This document shows, piece by piece, positions 1 to 9,394 of a stretch of 64,000 bases of DNA; position 1 is the first letter of the stretch; every line of letters starts with the position of its first letter. The notes beneath the pieces are model-generated. The model made no database searches and had not been told where the DNA came from. It was given only the letters and a program-made list of their open reading frames with translations. The translations under genes and the position numbers were made by a program. The DNA is taken from the NCBI GenBank assembly GCA_943736015.1, contig OX031065.1, forward strand, positions 21,342,427-21,406,426, given 5' to 3'. The stretch is from Tridacna crocea. Its lineage: Eukaryota; Mollusca; Bivalvia; Cardiida; Cardiidae.

Positions 1-173
1 TTGAAAACATTGTGGGAAATGGAGAAAATGCTGGAAACCAGCATTTTATTCTTTTCCCACTATGTTTTCTACTCTTCTTAAGTCAAATTCCAATTTTTGA
101 GGCAAGTTAATTTTTTTCGTTTGCAAATGCTTTCAATTTGGACATGTCTAAAATTTCCATGTATGGTAATGAG
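1..173 (+). mobile_element. Family A hairpin MITE, cut by window edge
   Basis: The copy begins inside the left palindrome arm. It keeps the right arm (GCAAATGCTTTCAATTTGGA) and the terminus TGGTAATGAG, followed by TTAT in place of the usual TTAA. The element ends 18 bp before the 3' splice site of the first CYLD exon in the window, so the branch point and pyrimidine tract of that intron must lie in or beside MITE sequence. Confidence 0.8.
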
Positions 174-191
174 TTATTACGTTATTTTTAG

Positions 192-283
192 GCACCATTA
201 TGTAAGAGCAGACAAAATGATGAAATTAAGGAGGTTATTGGACAAAGTAGGAAAAATTCCTGGTATGATGAGTGAAGAAAAAG
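192..283 (+). CDS. CYLD: CYLD exon (USP domain, [13 protein letters not shown] block)
   Basis: Acceptor TTTTTAG, donor AAG|GTAAGA. One base completes the preceding codon, 30 codons follow, and one base carries over. The encoded [17 protein letters not shown] matches the USP segment that precedes the DPEEFLN block in vertebrate CYLD. Confidence 0.93.
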
Positions 284-3200
284 GTAAGAAGAGTGTCTTT
301 CATCACATAACTCTCCTTGTTTTCAATGTAATACAGCCATTACGAATTTTCTTGTGCCCCACATGTGTGAGATTGGAAAATAGTGCTGTATTTGGTCAAC
401 GCTCTGAAATTATACGCTTCATTCTAAAACATTACTGACCAAGGTTCCTTATTAAAATTTGTAATCAAAATTCTTAATTGTGATAAAGTTGTTAATTTAA
501 TCACATGTAGACTCAAAACAAAATCAATATATACAAGTTTCTTCGGACTTATTTTTCGCTCGTAATGTACCTGTCAAAGTAAGTGCACAGGCTTCATGTA
601 AATTTCACTACACATGATACATGTATGCCTCCGGTTTAACACATTTTGGACTATATAATTCTTGTTATACAGTAACTTGATAAAAAGAATCTGACACTGG
701 TTGGTTTTTGAGGTAAAAAATTATTAAACCCGTCCACAAAAAGTGTTATTAAGCTTGCCAAAGGCTCGTTTAATAACATTTTTGTAGACTCGTTTAATAA
801 TTTTTTATCTCAAAAAACAACTCATGTCAGATCCTATATTTCTTAACTATTGACCCAGTTGAGAAAGTTTTGTTGAACTTATAGATAATTATATTTGAAT
901 GGAATAAATTGATCTTTTATGAATGATAACCTTTGCTTGAAATAGAGCAGTTAGTGCTGTTTCAGTATTGCTTTGGAAGTTGATTTCTGTTTGTTTAACT
1001 TTTTACCACACAAGCTGATGTAAATAAGTTTCAAACTTGATTCTAAGCCATTCGTTTTCTTAGATATGTCTTTAATGACATGATAAATACTTTCAGATCC
1101 AGAGGAATTTCTCAACCTGTTACTAAATGAAATAACGAAGGCAGACCCTTTCCTAAAGATAAGGTAAGATTTGTTTATTTGACATTCAGTCCCAAAAACT
1201 GATGCAAGTCACATTTAATTTGTTGTATGTGAAGGCTAGATATTGGGCATGTTTGGTAAAGGTTAAACCAATAGCATGAAATTTTACTAGCAAGATGCAA
1301 ATTTCAGTCTGGTTTCTTTTAAGCATTGAATTCCATTTTATTTTAAGCTTCGGGGTTTTGTGTTGAGATCTTTTCTTAAACATCAAAATTGTAGACTTAC
1401 AGACAACAAGCCAACTGTGGTGTTTTCTTTTAACCCTTTAATCCATAGATACTTGTTTCTAAGCATTGCTTGTAGGAGCCTTTGGAAAATATTGTGGCAA
1501 AAGGTGAAATTGCTTGTGACGAGCAATTTCACCTTTTGTCATAATGTTTCCTATGCTATCAAAAGGTTTCATATAACCATAAAAAATGGCTTCATCCTTG
1601 CTGTTTTTTAGAGTCAGTTAGAGATACCATAGAAATGCCTTATAGGGTAAAGGGTTAAAGGGTAGAAAAGACAGTAGGAAAAAGAGAAAATGTTTTATAC
1701 CAGAATTTTTCTCTCTTCTTCTATTGATTTCAAAAATATTCTCTGTTGGGGTTGTTAAAATTCAGGATTGTCTTGTAGGGCATATGGTTAGCATTAAATA
1801 CAGCTCTATATGGCAGTGTAGATCAATATCAGACTTGCTTTAATGGTAAATTTAGATCAAGGGCAGTTCAAGTGACTCAATTTTTGAAATTTGTTTTTTG
1901 AAGGGTAGAAAACAAAGTGGAAAAGGAGAAAATGTTGGTTACCAGCATTTTCTCTTTTTCCCAAAATGTTTTCTAAAGGCTTCTCTCTCTGGTTTGTCAA
2001 CAGTAGGGATGGTGTTGTAATGGGTTAACTGTAATATATTTTGGCACCCTTGAAATTCTTGAAATTGCAGCATTTGGGCTTGTTTTCTGTTTTCATAATT
2101 GAAAAAGTAACATTGTTTCCATAACTATTTACTTAACAACAAAAAATTTGACTGGAATGAATTGAAAACATTTACAAACTACAAAAATTCAGTGTGAAAA
2201 TTCAGTGTAAAATGGTGATTTATGTATAGGATAGGACAGAAATGATTGTTGGACAAGGGTAACATTCATTTTCTGCTTTTCAAACAATGTTTTTAAAAGC
2301 TTTCTCTTTCATGTTAATTAAAATCGGGGATGATGGTTTCTTTCCCAAACAATCCTTGGTTTTTGCAACCCAGAATAGAAGCCTTTTGAAAGTGTTGTGG
2401 GAAAAGGAGAAAATGCTGGTTACCAGCATTTTCTCCTTTTCCCACAATGTTTTCAAAAGGCTTCTATTACAGGGTTGTGTTTTCTACCCTGCTTGAAACA
2501 AATTTCAATTTTTGAATTATGTTTATGTGGTCGTCTGCAATTGCTTTCAATTTGGACCAGTCTAAAACTTTGTCGTTTGGTAAAGAGTTAATCTTAGTCT
2601 ATACATGGTGTTTTTGTTTTAGTTCTGGTGATAACCAAGAGACACAACAAACATTTTTTTATCAACTCATCATGGAAAAAGACGAAAGACTGGTTCTCCC
2701 AACAACTCAGCAACTTTTTGAGCTTTCATTTTTACAGATGGGTATCAAACTGAGGGAGGTAAATTGATATGTGGTCTTTATCTGTATACAGATTACTTTA
2801 TTGAACCCTGTGTCATGCATTCCCGACTTTTAGTGACCCTGGGAATGAAGTCTTTTGAAACATTGTGGGAAATGGAGAAAATGCTGGTAAGCAGCGTCTT
2901 ACCAGCATTTTCTCCATTTCCCACAATGTTTTCTATCCTTCCAAAAAAATCTCAATTATTCACTCATACACATAGTTGTCCTCTACAATTGCTTTCGCCC
3001 GCCCGGGTGGCTCAGTGGTGAGCGTGTCGGACTCCATGACCTGGTGGTTGTGAGTTCGATACCCGGTTGAGGTGAACTTTCTTTCCGGTGTATTTTCACC
3101 TCCCACCTCTGCTGAAGCATGTGAGAAAAGTAGTCGGTGGCTTTGGAAAGAAAGTTGTGTTAGTACTGGTGTGAGAAAGCCAGGAAACACGTGCGTCAAC

Positions 3201-6200
3201 GACCGCCATGATATGACCTTAGCTGTTAAAGTGGCGTTAAACCCCAATACAACCAACAATTGCTTTCAATTTGGACATGTAAAATTTCATGATGTTGCAA
3301 AAAGTTAAATCTCTACCTGATGACAAAATTTTAGACTTGACCATATTTATGTCATTTACAGATGGCAAATTGAATGTAGCCAAAATGATGGTCATTCTTT
3401 CTTAACCCATAACCACACAATCCCTACTTTTGACACCCCCGAGACAGAAGCCTTTTGAAAACACTTTGGGAAAAGGAGAAAATGCTGGTAACAAGCATTT
3501 TCTCCTTTTCCCACAGTGGTTTCTACCCTTCCCAGAACAAATTTCAATTTTTCAGTCACCTTTATTTTGTCGTCTGCAAGTGCTTTCAATTTGGACCAGT
3601 CTAAGATTTTCTCTTGTGGTAAAGAGTTAAAGTCTAGAAATGGCTCAGAAGCTGTCTAGTGTGTGGAGGTTGTAGTTAACTCTGTACCATATGACAAAAT
3701 CTTGGACTCTTCCAAACTGAAAACACTTGCAGATGTCAAATGAAATGGTCTGCACGTTTTGAAATTTTTCTTTGAAAGGATAGAAGACATTAGTGGACAG
3801 GGGGAAAATGGCAGTTTTCTCCCATTCCCACTATGTTTTCAAAAGTTATTACCTTGTGGTCATTAAAACATGACTAAACTTCCAGGCTACAGAATTATTT
3901 ACTATTCCAAATTGAAAGTTGTGTAAGCAGGATTTCGAATTCGACACAAATACTGGTTAAGAATTAAGATCTTTTCTGACAAAATTTTCCAAAAGTGTGC
4001 TTTTCTCTTGCATGTTGAAAATTTGTGTTGTTTGCTAAAGAATTGACCCTTTTCAACAATATCTTGTATTTACAACTCAACAACTTCACAGACAAACACC
4101 TTTTAAAACATTGTGAAAAAAAGGAGAAATTGCTTGTAAATAGCAACACATTAAACTCTGCTCAAATAATGATGTTTGTCTTCTGTTGGGTGGAATTAAT
4201 AGTAGGAATAGGAAAATGCTAATTTTCCAGCATCTTCTTTTTCTCCAATGTTTTCAAAAAGCCTTCTTTATCAGTGTCACAGTAAGAAAGGATCGATTTG
4301 TACAGGAGACCTAAGACTTACACATTTTATTTTCTTTCAGATTCCCTCATGTCTCATTATTCAGATGCCACGATTTGGGAAAGATTATAAAATGTATAAA
4401 AGAATACTGCCAAGTTTGGAGCTAGATATTACCGATGTTCTTGAAAATGGTAAATCTTTAATCAAATCATTGTAGACAAAGGTGTTTTTTCTCCAAATTT
4501 TTGGCCAACAATCCCAGACCATATTGACTGTTTTTTGCTTCCCAGGATTAGCTATTCCTCCACCCCTGGAGTCGGCACAAGTGCTGGTGTTAGTATTGGT
4601 TACATAGTACTTCTTAGCAGCTCATATCTTCCAAATCATATGATGAACATGCTTCTTATTTTGTATGAAGATAGATTTAGGTCCCAAGTTTCTTTCAGCT
4701 GTACCCCTGTCCATGCCCATTATTGTAAGGTCAAAGTCATCGACAGAGATTTTTTAAATTAAAATTTTATGTTTGCCTTCTTTAAGAGCTCACATGTGAT
4801 AAGCTTTAGAGGGATTTGGTTCATGTATTGCTTTATGAAAGGCACAGGAGCAAACTTTCATTTAGAAATGCCCTATGATCTTAAGGTCAAAGTCACAGAT
4901 TGAAATTTAATGCTGAAGTTTCTAGAGCTCCTACTTGCCAAATTGTTGATTTGTGTTTTGTATTTAGTGTGATGACAATGTAGGTCGACTTTCATTCAGC
5001 TTTCCCCTTTTCCATGCATGTGGCTAGAAGGTCAAACTTATTCTATTGCACTAACCCTTGTGCAGTAGTTGGTTTTGTGTCTTTTGATCTAGGCTGACAT
5101 CATCTTGCTGTCTCAAGGCACTGCCACTTCAAACAAATAACATATTCCAGTGGAGCTGCGCTATCTTGTAAAATTCTTTTCAGACTTACCAAGAAATTGG
5201 TGCAGCTGGGAATTTGAATAAGCACCCTTCTTCTTTTTAGCCATGTTTGTTACTTTCTGAGCTTTAAACCCTTTACCAATTAACCTTGAATTTTAATGAC
5301 CCTCAGGAAGAAGCCTTTTAAAAACACTGTGGGAAATGAAAAAAGGCTGGTAACCAGCATTTTCTTCTTTTTCCACCATGTTTCCGACCCTAACAAAAAC
5401 ATATTTCATTGTATAAGCCTTATTTAAATTGTCATCCGCAAATGCTTTTGATTTGGAATTGACTAAAATTTTGTTTTTTTGGTATGGAGTTAAAACCTGT
5501 AAGCAGCCAGATAAGAAACTTTGTCTACAGGAGAAAGTGAGTTTAACAATGGACAAAATTTCACTTCAGCTCAAAACTGAGAAACTCACAAGGATAATAT
5601 ATATCTCTTACTATCTCATTTCAGCACCTCGGGAATGTATTATTTGTGGTGATTTAGCTGCTTTTGAGTGTAAAGAATGTTACCAAGTTCACGGAGCAGG
5701 ATTAAATACCATTGCGTTTTGTGAAGGTTGTAAACGAACAGTAAGTAATAGCTTGTTACCAATGTATAAGGTCCTATGTGATTAACAGGCAGAGATATTG
5801 GACTTGTAGGATTTCAGGAAAATATGAGATAAAATCTGAGAAAGCTGTTATAATATTTCAGAAAAATATGAAATAAATCCGAGAAAGCTGTATCTAGGTG
5901 CCATTGCATGCTTGCAGTTACGTTTTGAAAAGGGGCATAACGGTTGAAAATACTAATCCTTTACCAAACAATCTGTCCTTTTGACGACCCTGAGAAAAAA
6001 GCCTTTAGAAAACATTGTGGGAAAAGGAGAAAGTGCTGGTTATCAGCATTTTCTCCTTTTCCTACAATGTTTTCTACCCCTCCAAAACAAATTTCAAATA
6101 TTCAGTTACTTTTATTTTGTTGTATGCAAATGCTTTCCATTGGGATAAACCTTAAATTTTGTAATTTGGTAATGAGTGAACAGGCAGAGATATTGGACTT

Positions 6201-9005
6201 GTAAGATTTCAGGAAAGTATGAGATAAATCTGAGAAAGCTGTATCTGGGTGCTGTATCTGTATTGCCTGCTTGCAGTTACTTTTTGAAAAAGGGGGATAA
6301 CTGTCAAAAATATTTACAGAATTACTTACACTTCTGATACAGGTCCCCCTTATACACACTTCTGGCATAGATACCCCCTCTTTACAGTGAAGAAATAAGA
6401 ATGGGTTTGAAGTGAATATCTTTAACCCTTTCCCAAACGACAAACTTTTGGACTAGACGACAGACAATTCAACTCTTGCTGAAAAGATGATTTCTGTCTA
6501 TGATAGGGTAGAAAACATTGTGGGAAAAGGAGAAAATGCTGGTTACCAGCATTTTCTCCTTTTCCCACAATGTTTTCAAAAGGCTACTATTCTAGACCCG
6601 TAAAAACCAGGCATTGTTTGGGAAAGGGTTAATCCTTTACCAGACGACAAAATTTTGGACTTATCCAAATTCAAAGCATTTGCAGACGACAAAATACATG
6701 TAAATGTGAATAAAAGATTGAAAATTGCCTTGGGAAGGGTAGAAAACAGTGTGGGAAAAGGAGAGAATGCTGGTTACCAGGCTGTTTCAAAAGAAAACAT
6801 GGAGGTATTGTCGTAGCTCTGTTGCTGTCTATACTGTAAAAACTCTTTTTCAGGTATCTCTGTCATCCCTTAACATCCTTTGGTAAAGGGTTAAGATATT
6901 GACTTCAAACCAGCATTTCCCCTTTTCCCACAATGTTTTCTCTATCAGGGTTGTTAATAGTCGGGATTGTGTGGTAAGCTTTCAAGTTGGACTTTTCCAG
7001 AATTTCATCATTTGGTAAAGAGTTGAATAGATTTAAATGTGCTTTTTCTGTTGTTATAGAGTCACCAACACAAGCAAAGGTTAAATCACAAGCCAAGGCA
7101 AATACGCGCCCCTGATTTATTTAGGGAGCATTACAATAGACTGAAGTTACAAAATGGACAGTCCATAACAATTCCAAGAGAAAAGATGGAACTTTTTGCT
7201 GTAATCTGTATTCAAACAAGTCACTATGTGTCGTTTGTGAAATGTGGTAAAGGGAAAGCAGCACGCTGGATTTTCTTTGATTCAATGGCGGATAGAAAAG
7301 GTATACTGTCTTTTCATGTAGCTTTTTGTTTTTCTTCAGTTAATCCTTCACTGTACTCATTCTTTCTTTCTTTGCGTAAAGTTCATACTTTACTGACAAT
7401 TCATTCTTTCTTTATGAAATGTTTACCCTTTATATATTCTTTCTTTGTTCTTTCTGTAGTTGTCGTACGTTAACCATCTCTTGTACTTACCTTTCTTTGT
7501 GTAAACTTAACCCTTACTGCTCGTATTCTTTCTTTCTTCATCTCAAGTTAACCATGCAGTATAGATATGCCTTTTCATGACCCTGCAATAGACAAACTAC
7601 TTATGGGGAAAGGAGCAATTGCTAATTAACCCTTTACCAAACAACGGAATTTTAGACCGGTCTAAATTGAAAGCACCTGCAGACTACAAAATAAACATAA
7701 CTCAAAAATTGCAATTTGTTTCCAGCAGGGTAGAAAACATTGTTGGAAAAGGAGAAAATGCTGGTTACCAGCATTTTCTCCTTTCCCCACAATGTTTTCA
7801 AAAGGCTTCTATCTCAGGGTTGTAAAAACCAGGGATTGTTTGGTAAAGGGTTAATATTTATAATTTTGCAACACTCAGATCTTTAACGTACAAATGTACA
7901 TTTTTGTGTTCTTTGCTAGAACATAGGAAAGACAGCAACTGCTTTTACCTTTCCTGTAATGTTTTTAAAGGTCATTGTTCTGGGGTAAATTTGCACTGAA
8001 CCTTGTTAAAATTGAAGAGAATGTCAGCTATGCATCTATGTGGGTTTTGAAACACTAAATTTCATCTTTATTATTAGTAGACTTAATTGAAATCAGTTAC
8101 TGAATTCTCTACATCCTGTATGTAGTAGATATTGGTTAAATATGACACATCTGTTGCATAGGGATTGTTGGAAAATAATTACCTGGTATATTCTGTTCAT
8201 TTTTCCTTAAACTGAGGTTGACTTGAAATCATCTTTGAATTGCTGTACACTTTTCATGGTTTTTCTCCATTTCCAGCCAAGCCTTGACACTCAGCTAATA
8301 ACATATAGGACTGGAGAACAAGGAGTCTTTTCAGCATGGCCAGTTTCCTCTTTCGCTTGGTGATTACGATGGAGAAAGGGCTCATTCCTCTCTCATTTTT
8401 AATCCTTGTTTGAACAAGGATTATGTGTGAAAGCAACCATTTGCACTGGAAGAATCATTTTATTGCCCTAAGTACTGGTTAGAGGTATTTCCAGGAATGC
8501 ATGAATAGTTGTACTAGGTACTGTCATAGAAGTGAACCAATTTCTGTATTGGTGTCCACCAAGTGCCACACAATGCAGACATGTTATAATTCAGTGAAAG
8601 AAGTCTTTTGTAACTTTAACTGGTAACCAGCATTTTTTCCTTTTCTTCCCTTCCTAATACAAATTTCAATTTCTAAGTCACATTTATGATGTCTTCTTCA
8701 AATACTTGCCACTTGGTCTAAAATTTTGTCATTTTGTGAAGAGATCAATACCATACAAGCAATTTCACTCTATTTCTCTACTAACATGTATTTATGTTAT
8801 TTTCTTTCCCACAGGTGAACAGAGTGGTTACAATATCCCAGAGATAAAGGAGTGTCAAGAAATCCAGACCTGGCTGTCCGACCAATACTACAATGAGATT
8901 ATAAACAGCCCCGAGGATAAGCATTTACCTGAACACATGAGACGACTTATCTGTGATGCGTACATATGCATGTATCAAAGTCCAGATGTTATGAAGTTTA
9001 AATGA
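192..9005 (+). CDS. CYLD: CYLD deubiquitinase, seven C-terminal exons (partial gene)
   Basis: Ubiquitin carboxyl-terminal hydrolase of the CYLD (USP) family, which removes Lys63- and Met1-linked ubiquitin chains and restrains NF-kB signalling in the cytoplasm. Exons are 192-283, 1097-1163, 2623-2758, 4341-4449, 5625-5740, 7060-7300 and 8815-9005. All introns are GT-AG and the phases join without a stop, giving 952 coding bases (about 316 residues) that align from memory with the last third of human CYLD (956 aa). Recognisable blocks are [32 protein letters not shown], a Cys-rich B-box insertion, [27 protein letters not shown] and [11 protein letters not shown]. The catalytic His is encoded at 7222-7224 and the catalytic Asp at 7279-7281. 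The catalytic Cys exon, the CAP-Gly domains and the promoter lie upstream of the window. No canonical AATAAA follows closely after the stop. Confidence 0.95.
689..832. repeat. Imperfect palindrome (foldback) in CYLD intron
   Basis: The arms at 689-755 and 765-832 are reverse complements with few mismatches: ATCTGACA starts the left arm and TGTCAGAT ends the right, with AAAAAATTATTAAAC in the left arm mirrored in the right. No coding content. It is probably a short foldback element; no second copy was seen. Confidence 0.7.
1097..1163 (+). CDS. CYLD: CYLD exon ([10 protein letters not shown] block)
   Basis: Acceptor CTTTCAG, donor AAG|GTAAGA. The 67-bp exon encodes [22 protein letters not shown], a conserved USP helix. 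Its two leading bases complete the Asp codon begun by the previous exon. Confidence 0.93.
1434..1654 (+). mobile_element. Family B hairpin MITE, copy 1
   Basis: A 221-bp body between TTAA (1430-1433) and TTAA (1655-1658). Termini are CCCTTTAATCC and GGGTAAAGGG. The central palindrome is built on AAAAGGTGAAATTGCT, not on the family A core. It shares length, termini and target site with family A, so it is a sister family. Confidence 0.85.
1659..2024 (-). mobile_element. Two decayed family A MITE copies
   Basis: A partial copy (about 1659-1790) directly abuts the family B element. A second reversed copy (about 1890-2024) keeps the palindrome AAAAGGAGAAAATGTTGG and ends GTAATGGG before TTAA. The left ends are too diverged to place. 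Confidence 0.6.
2338..2587 (+). mobile_element. Family A MITE with long palindrome
   Basis: The palindrome is extended outward to AGAAGCCTTTTGAAA/TTTCAAAAGGCTTCT, giving about 45-bp arms, longer than in typical copies. It ends GGTAAAGAG before TTAA (2588-2591). Confidence 0.8.
2623..2758 (+). CDS. CYLD: CYLD exon ([11 protein letters not shown] block)
   Basis: Acceptor TTGTTTTAG, donor GAG|GTAAAT. It encodes a stretch containing [20 protein letters not shown], matching the human FYQIFMEKNEKVGVPTIQQ region. A family A MITE ends 32 bp upstream of the acceptor. Confidence 0.93.
2806..3305 (+). mobile_element. Family A MITE interrupted by a SINE
   Basis: It begins after TGAA (2802-2805) with a degenerate left end and ends before TTAA (3306-3309). 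The palindrome (about 2859-2934) carries extra bases at its centre. The right arm is split at CAATTGCTTTC by the SINE at 2997-3256. Confidence 0.75.
2997..3256 (+). mobile_element. tRNA-derived SINE (family 1) with 11-bp target duplication
   Basis: CAATTGCTTTC occurs at 2986-2996 and again at 3257-3267, so both ends are fixed. The head has a pol III A box (TGGCTCAGTGG, 3008-3018) and a B box (GTTCGATACC, from 3054). The body includes AACTTTCTTTCCGG and ACTGGTGTGAGAAAGCC, and the tail reads GGCGTTAAACCCCAATACAA. A second diverged copy is at 63319-63553. Confidence 0.88.
3406..3626 (+). mobile_element. Family A MITE, complete 221 bp
   Basis: Flanked by TTAA at 3402-3405 and 3627-3630. The left end (CCCATAACCACACAATCCCT) is of the ATTACC subtype. 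The palindrome has GTAACAAGC at its centre instead of GTAACCAGC, a single unpaired position. Confidence 0.88.
3680..4280. repeat. MITE-derived relics in CYLD intron
   Basis: Degenerate family A pieces, reversed at about 3680-3880 and more weakly at 3960-4140 and 4190-4280. They are recognised by ACAAAATCTTGGACT, TTTGAAAGGATAGAAGACAT and TTTTCTCC-type arms. Nothing else is seen between the flanking exons. Confidence 0.45.
4341..4449 (+). CDS. CYLD: CYLD exon ([14 protein letters not shown] block)
   Basis: Acceptor TTTCTTTCAG, donor ATG|GTAAAT. It starts in phase 0 and has 36 codons plus one base. [14 protein letters not shown] and [12 protein letters not shown] are close to the vertebrate sequence and belong to the USP fold just before the B-box insertion. 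Confidence 0.94.
4590..5045 (+). repeat. Degenerate intronic repeat with AAGGTCAAA motifs
   Basis: Three loosely similar segments, at about 4680-4752, 4850-4905 and 4988-5045. Each joins a CTTTCATT-like block to CCCTTTTCCATG or a similar block and then to AAGGTCAAA. They are too diverged for a clear unit length. Confidence 0.35.
5268..5489 (+). mobile_element. Family A MITE
   Basis: CCCTTTACCAATTAACC starts the copy and GGTATGGAG ends it before TTAA (5490-5493). The palindrome arms have diverged from each other (GGGAAATGAAAAAAGGCTGG against CCAGCATTTTCTTCTTTTTC), so this is an older copy. Confidence 0.75.
5625..5740 (+). CDS. CYLD: CYLD exon (B-box zinc-binding insertion)
   Basis: Acceptor CATTTCAG, donor ACA|GTAAGT. 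It encodes three Cys-x2-Cys pairs (CIIC, CKEC, CEGC), the first part of the B-box-type zinc module inserted in the CYLD USP domain. The remaining ligands (SHQH...LNH) come from the next exon, so the zinc module is split by the intron. Confidence 0.94.
5784..6310 (+). repeat. Direct duplication flanking a MITE
   Basis: About 150 bp starting AACAGGCAGAGATATTGGAC occurs at 5784-5953 and again at 6179-6310. Both include TTTCAGGAAA, GAGAAAGCTGTATCT and GCTTGCAGTTAC. The MITE at 5957-6176 lies exactly between them. The first copy also has a short internal repetition (GAAAAATATGA). Confidence 0.7.
5957..6176 (+). mobile_element. Family A MITE between duplicated flanks
   Basis: A 220-bp body running from TCCTTTACCAAACAATC to GGTAATGAG, with CTAA at the left and TGAA at the right. 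One palindrome arm carries AAAGTGCTGG, so the hairpin has a mismatch. Confidence 0.8.
6426..6628 (-). mobile_element. Family A MITE, 203-bp subtype, perfect palindrome
   Basis: TTAA flanks at 6422-6425 and 6629-6632. The palindrome is perfect at 6511-6577: two 32-bp arms around TTA. In this orientation the centre reads GGTTACC, which marks the reverse strand. The right-hand TTAA is shared with the next copy. Confidence 0.9.
6633..6978 (-). mobile_element. Family A MITE split by a 128-bp insertion
   Basis: It starts immediately after the shared TTAA (6629-6632). At the palindrome centre it is broken by unrelated sequence (6781-6908) bordered by ACCAG at 6776-6780 and 6909-6913. The right part resumes with CAGCATTTCCCC and ends GTGTGGTAAG. 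Without the insert the length is about 215 bp. Confidence 0.72.
7060..7300 (+). CDS. CYLD: CYLD exon (catalytic His and Asp)
   Basis: Acceptor GTTATAG, donor AAG|GTATAC. It begins in phase 0 with [12 protein letters not shown], completing the zinc ligands, then [19 protein letters not shown] with the catalytic His and FFDSMADR with the catalytic Asp. Both USP active-site motifs are intact. Confidence 0.95.
7630..7850 (-). mobile_element. Family A MITE, complete 221 bp
   Basis: TTAA at 7626-7629 and 7851-7854, termini CCCTTTACC and GGTAAAGGG. Palindrome nearly perfect. It lies in the last CYLD intron, after a pyrimidine-rich stretch (7320-7560) with repeated ATTCTTTCTTTCTT. Confidence 0.88.
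8590..8745 (+). mobile_element. Family A MITE relic before the last CYLD exon
   Basis: Only a shortened palindrome (CTGGTAACCAGC) and the right arm remain, ending TTTTGTGAAGAG about 70 bp before the terminal exon acceptor. Confidence 0.6.
8815..9005 (+). CDS. CYLD: CYLD terminal exon
   Basis: Acceptor TTTCCCACAG. It encodes [13 protein letters not shown] and the conserved ending [19 protein letters not shown], then TGA at 9003-9005. The length of the C terminus agrees with vertebrate CYLD, which ends CDAYMCMYQSPTMSLYK. Confidence 0.95.
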
Positions 9006-9102
9006 TACATTTTAAAAGTTGGTTTTTTGTTTTTCCAAAAGTGAATTCTAATTATTATAATCTATGTACGCAAGTTTTTGACGGCACAACCACCTTCCTT
9101 AA

Positions 9103-9322
9103 CGCTTTACCACACAATCCTGACTTTCAATGACCCTGAGAAAGAAAGCCTTTGAAAACATAGTGGGATAAGGAGAAAATGCTGGTAACCAGCATTTTCT
9201 CCTTTTCCCACGGTGTTTTCTACCCTTCCCAAATCAATTTAAATTTTTTATTCACATTGATTTTGTTGTCTGCAAATACTTTCAATTTGGACCAGTGTAA
9301 AATTTTGTCTTTTGGTAAGTAG
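9103..9322 (+). mobile_element. Family A MITE downstream of CYLD
   Basis: A 220-bp body between TTAA (9099-9102) and TTAA (9323-9326). It starts 98 bp after the CYLD stop, so it is probably inside the 3' UTR. The palindrome has ACATAGTGGGATAAGG on one side and CCCACGGTGTT on the other. Confidence 0.85.
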
Positions 9323-9394
9323 TTAAGTGTAATCATGTGATACTTTGCAGTTGTTCATGTAATGTCAAGGTAACCTTGACTTCATGTAAACAAA

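Noticed and set aside
97..438. 113-codon reading frame on the + strand
   Set aside because: It joins MITE sequence to a CYLD exon and reads through the donor at 284; only 192-283 is coding.
3000..3065. tRNA genes
   Set aside because: A and B boxes here and at 12885, 50500, 53700, 56040 and 62380 belong to SINE heads; no cloverleaf with a proper acceptor stem is seen.
6511..6577. microRNA genes or CRISPR repeats
   Set aside because: The hairpins are parts of a dispersed TTAA-flanked transposon family in a eukaryotic genome, with no spacer structure.
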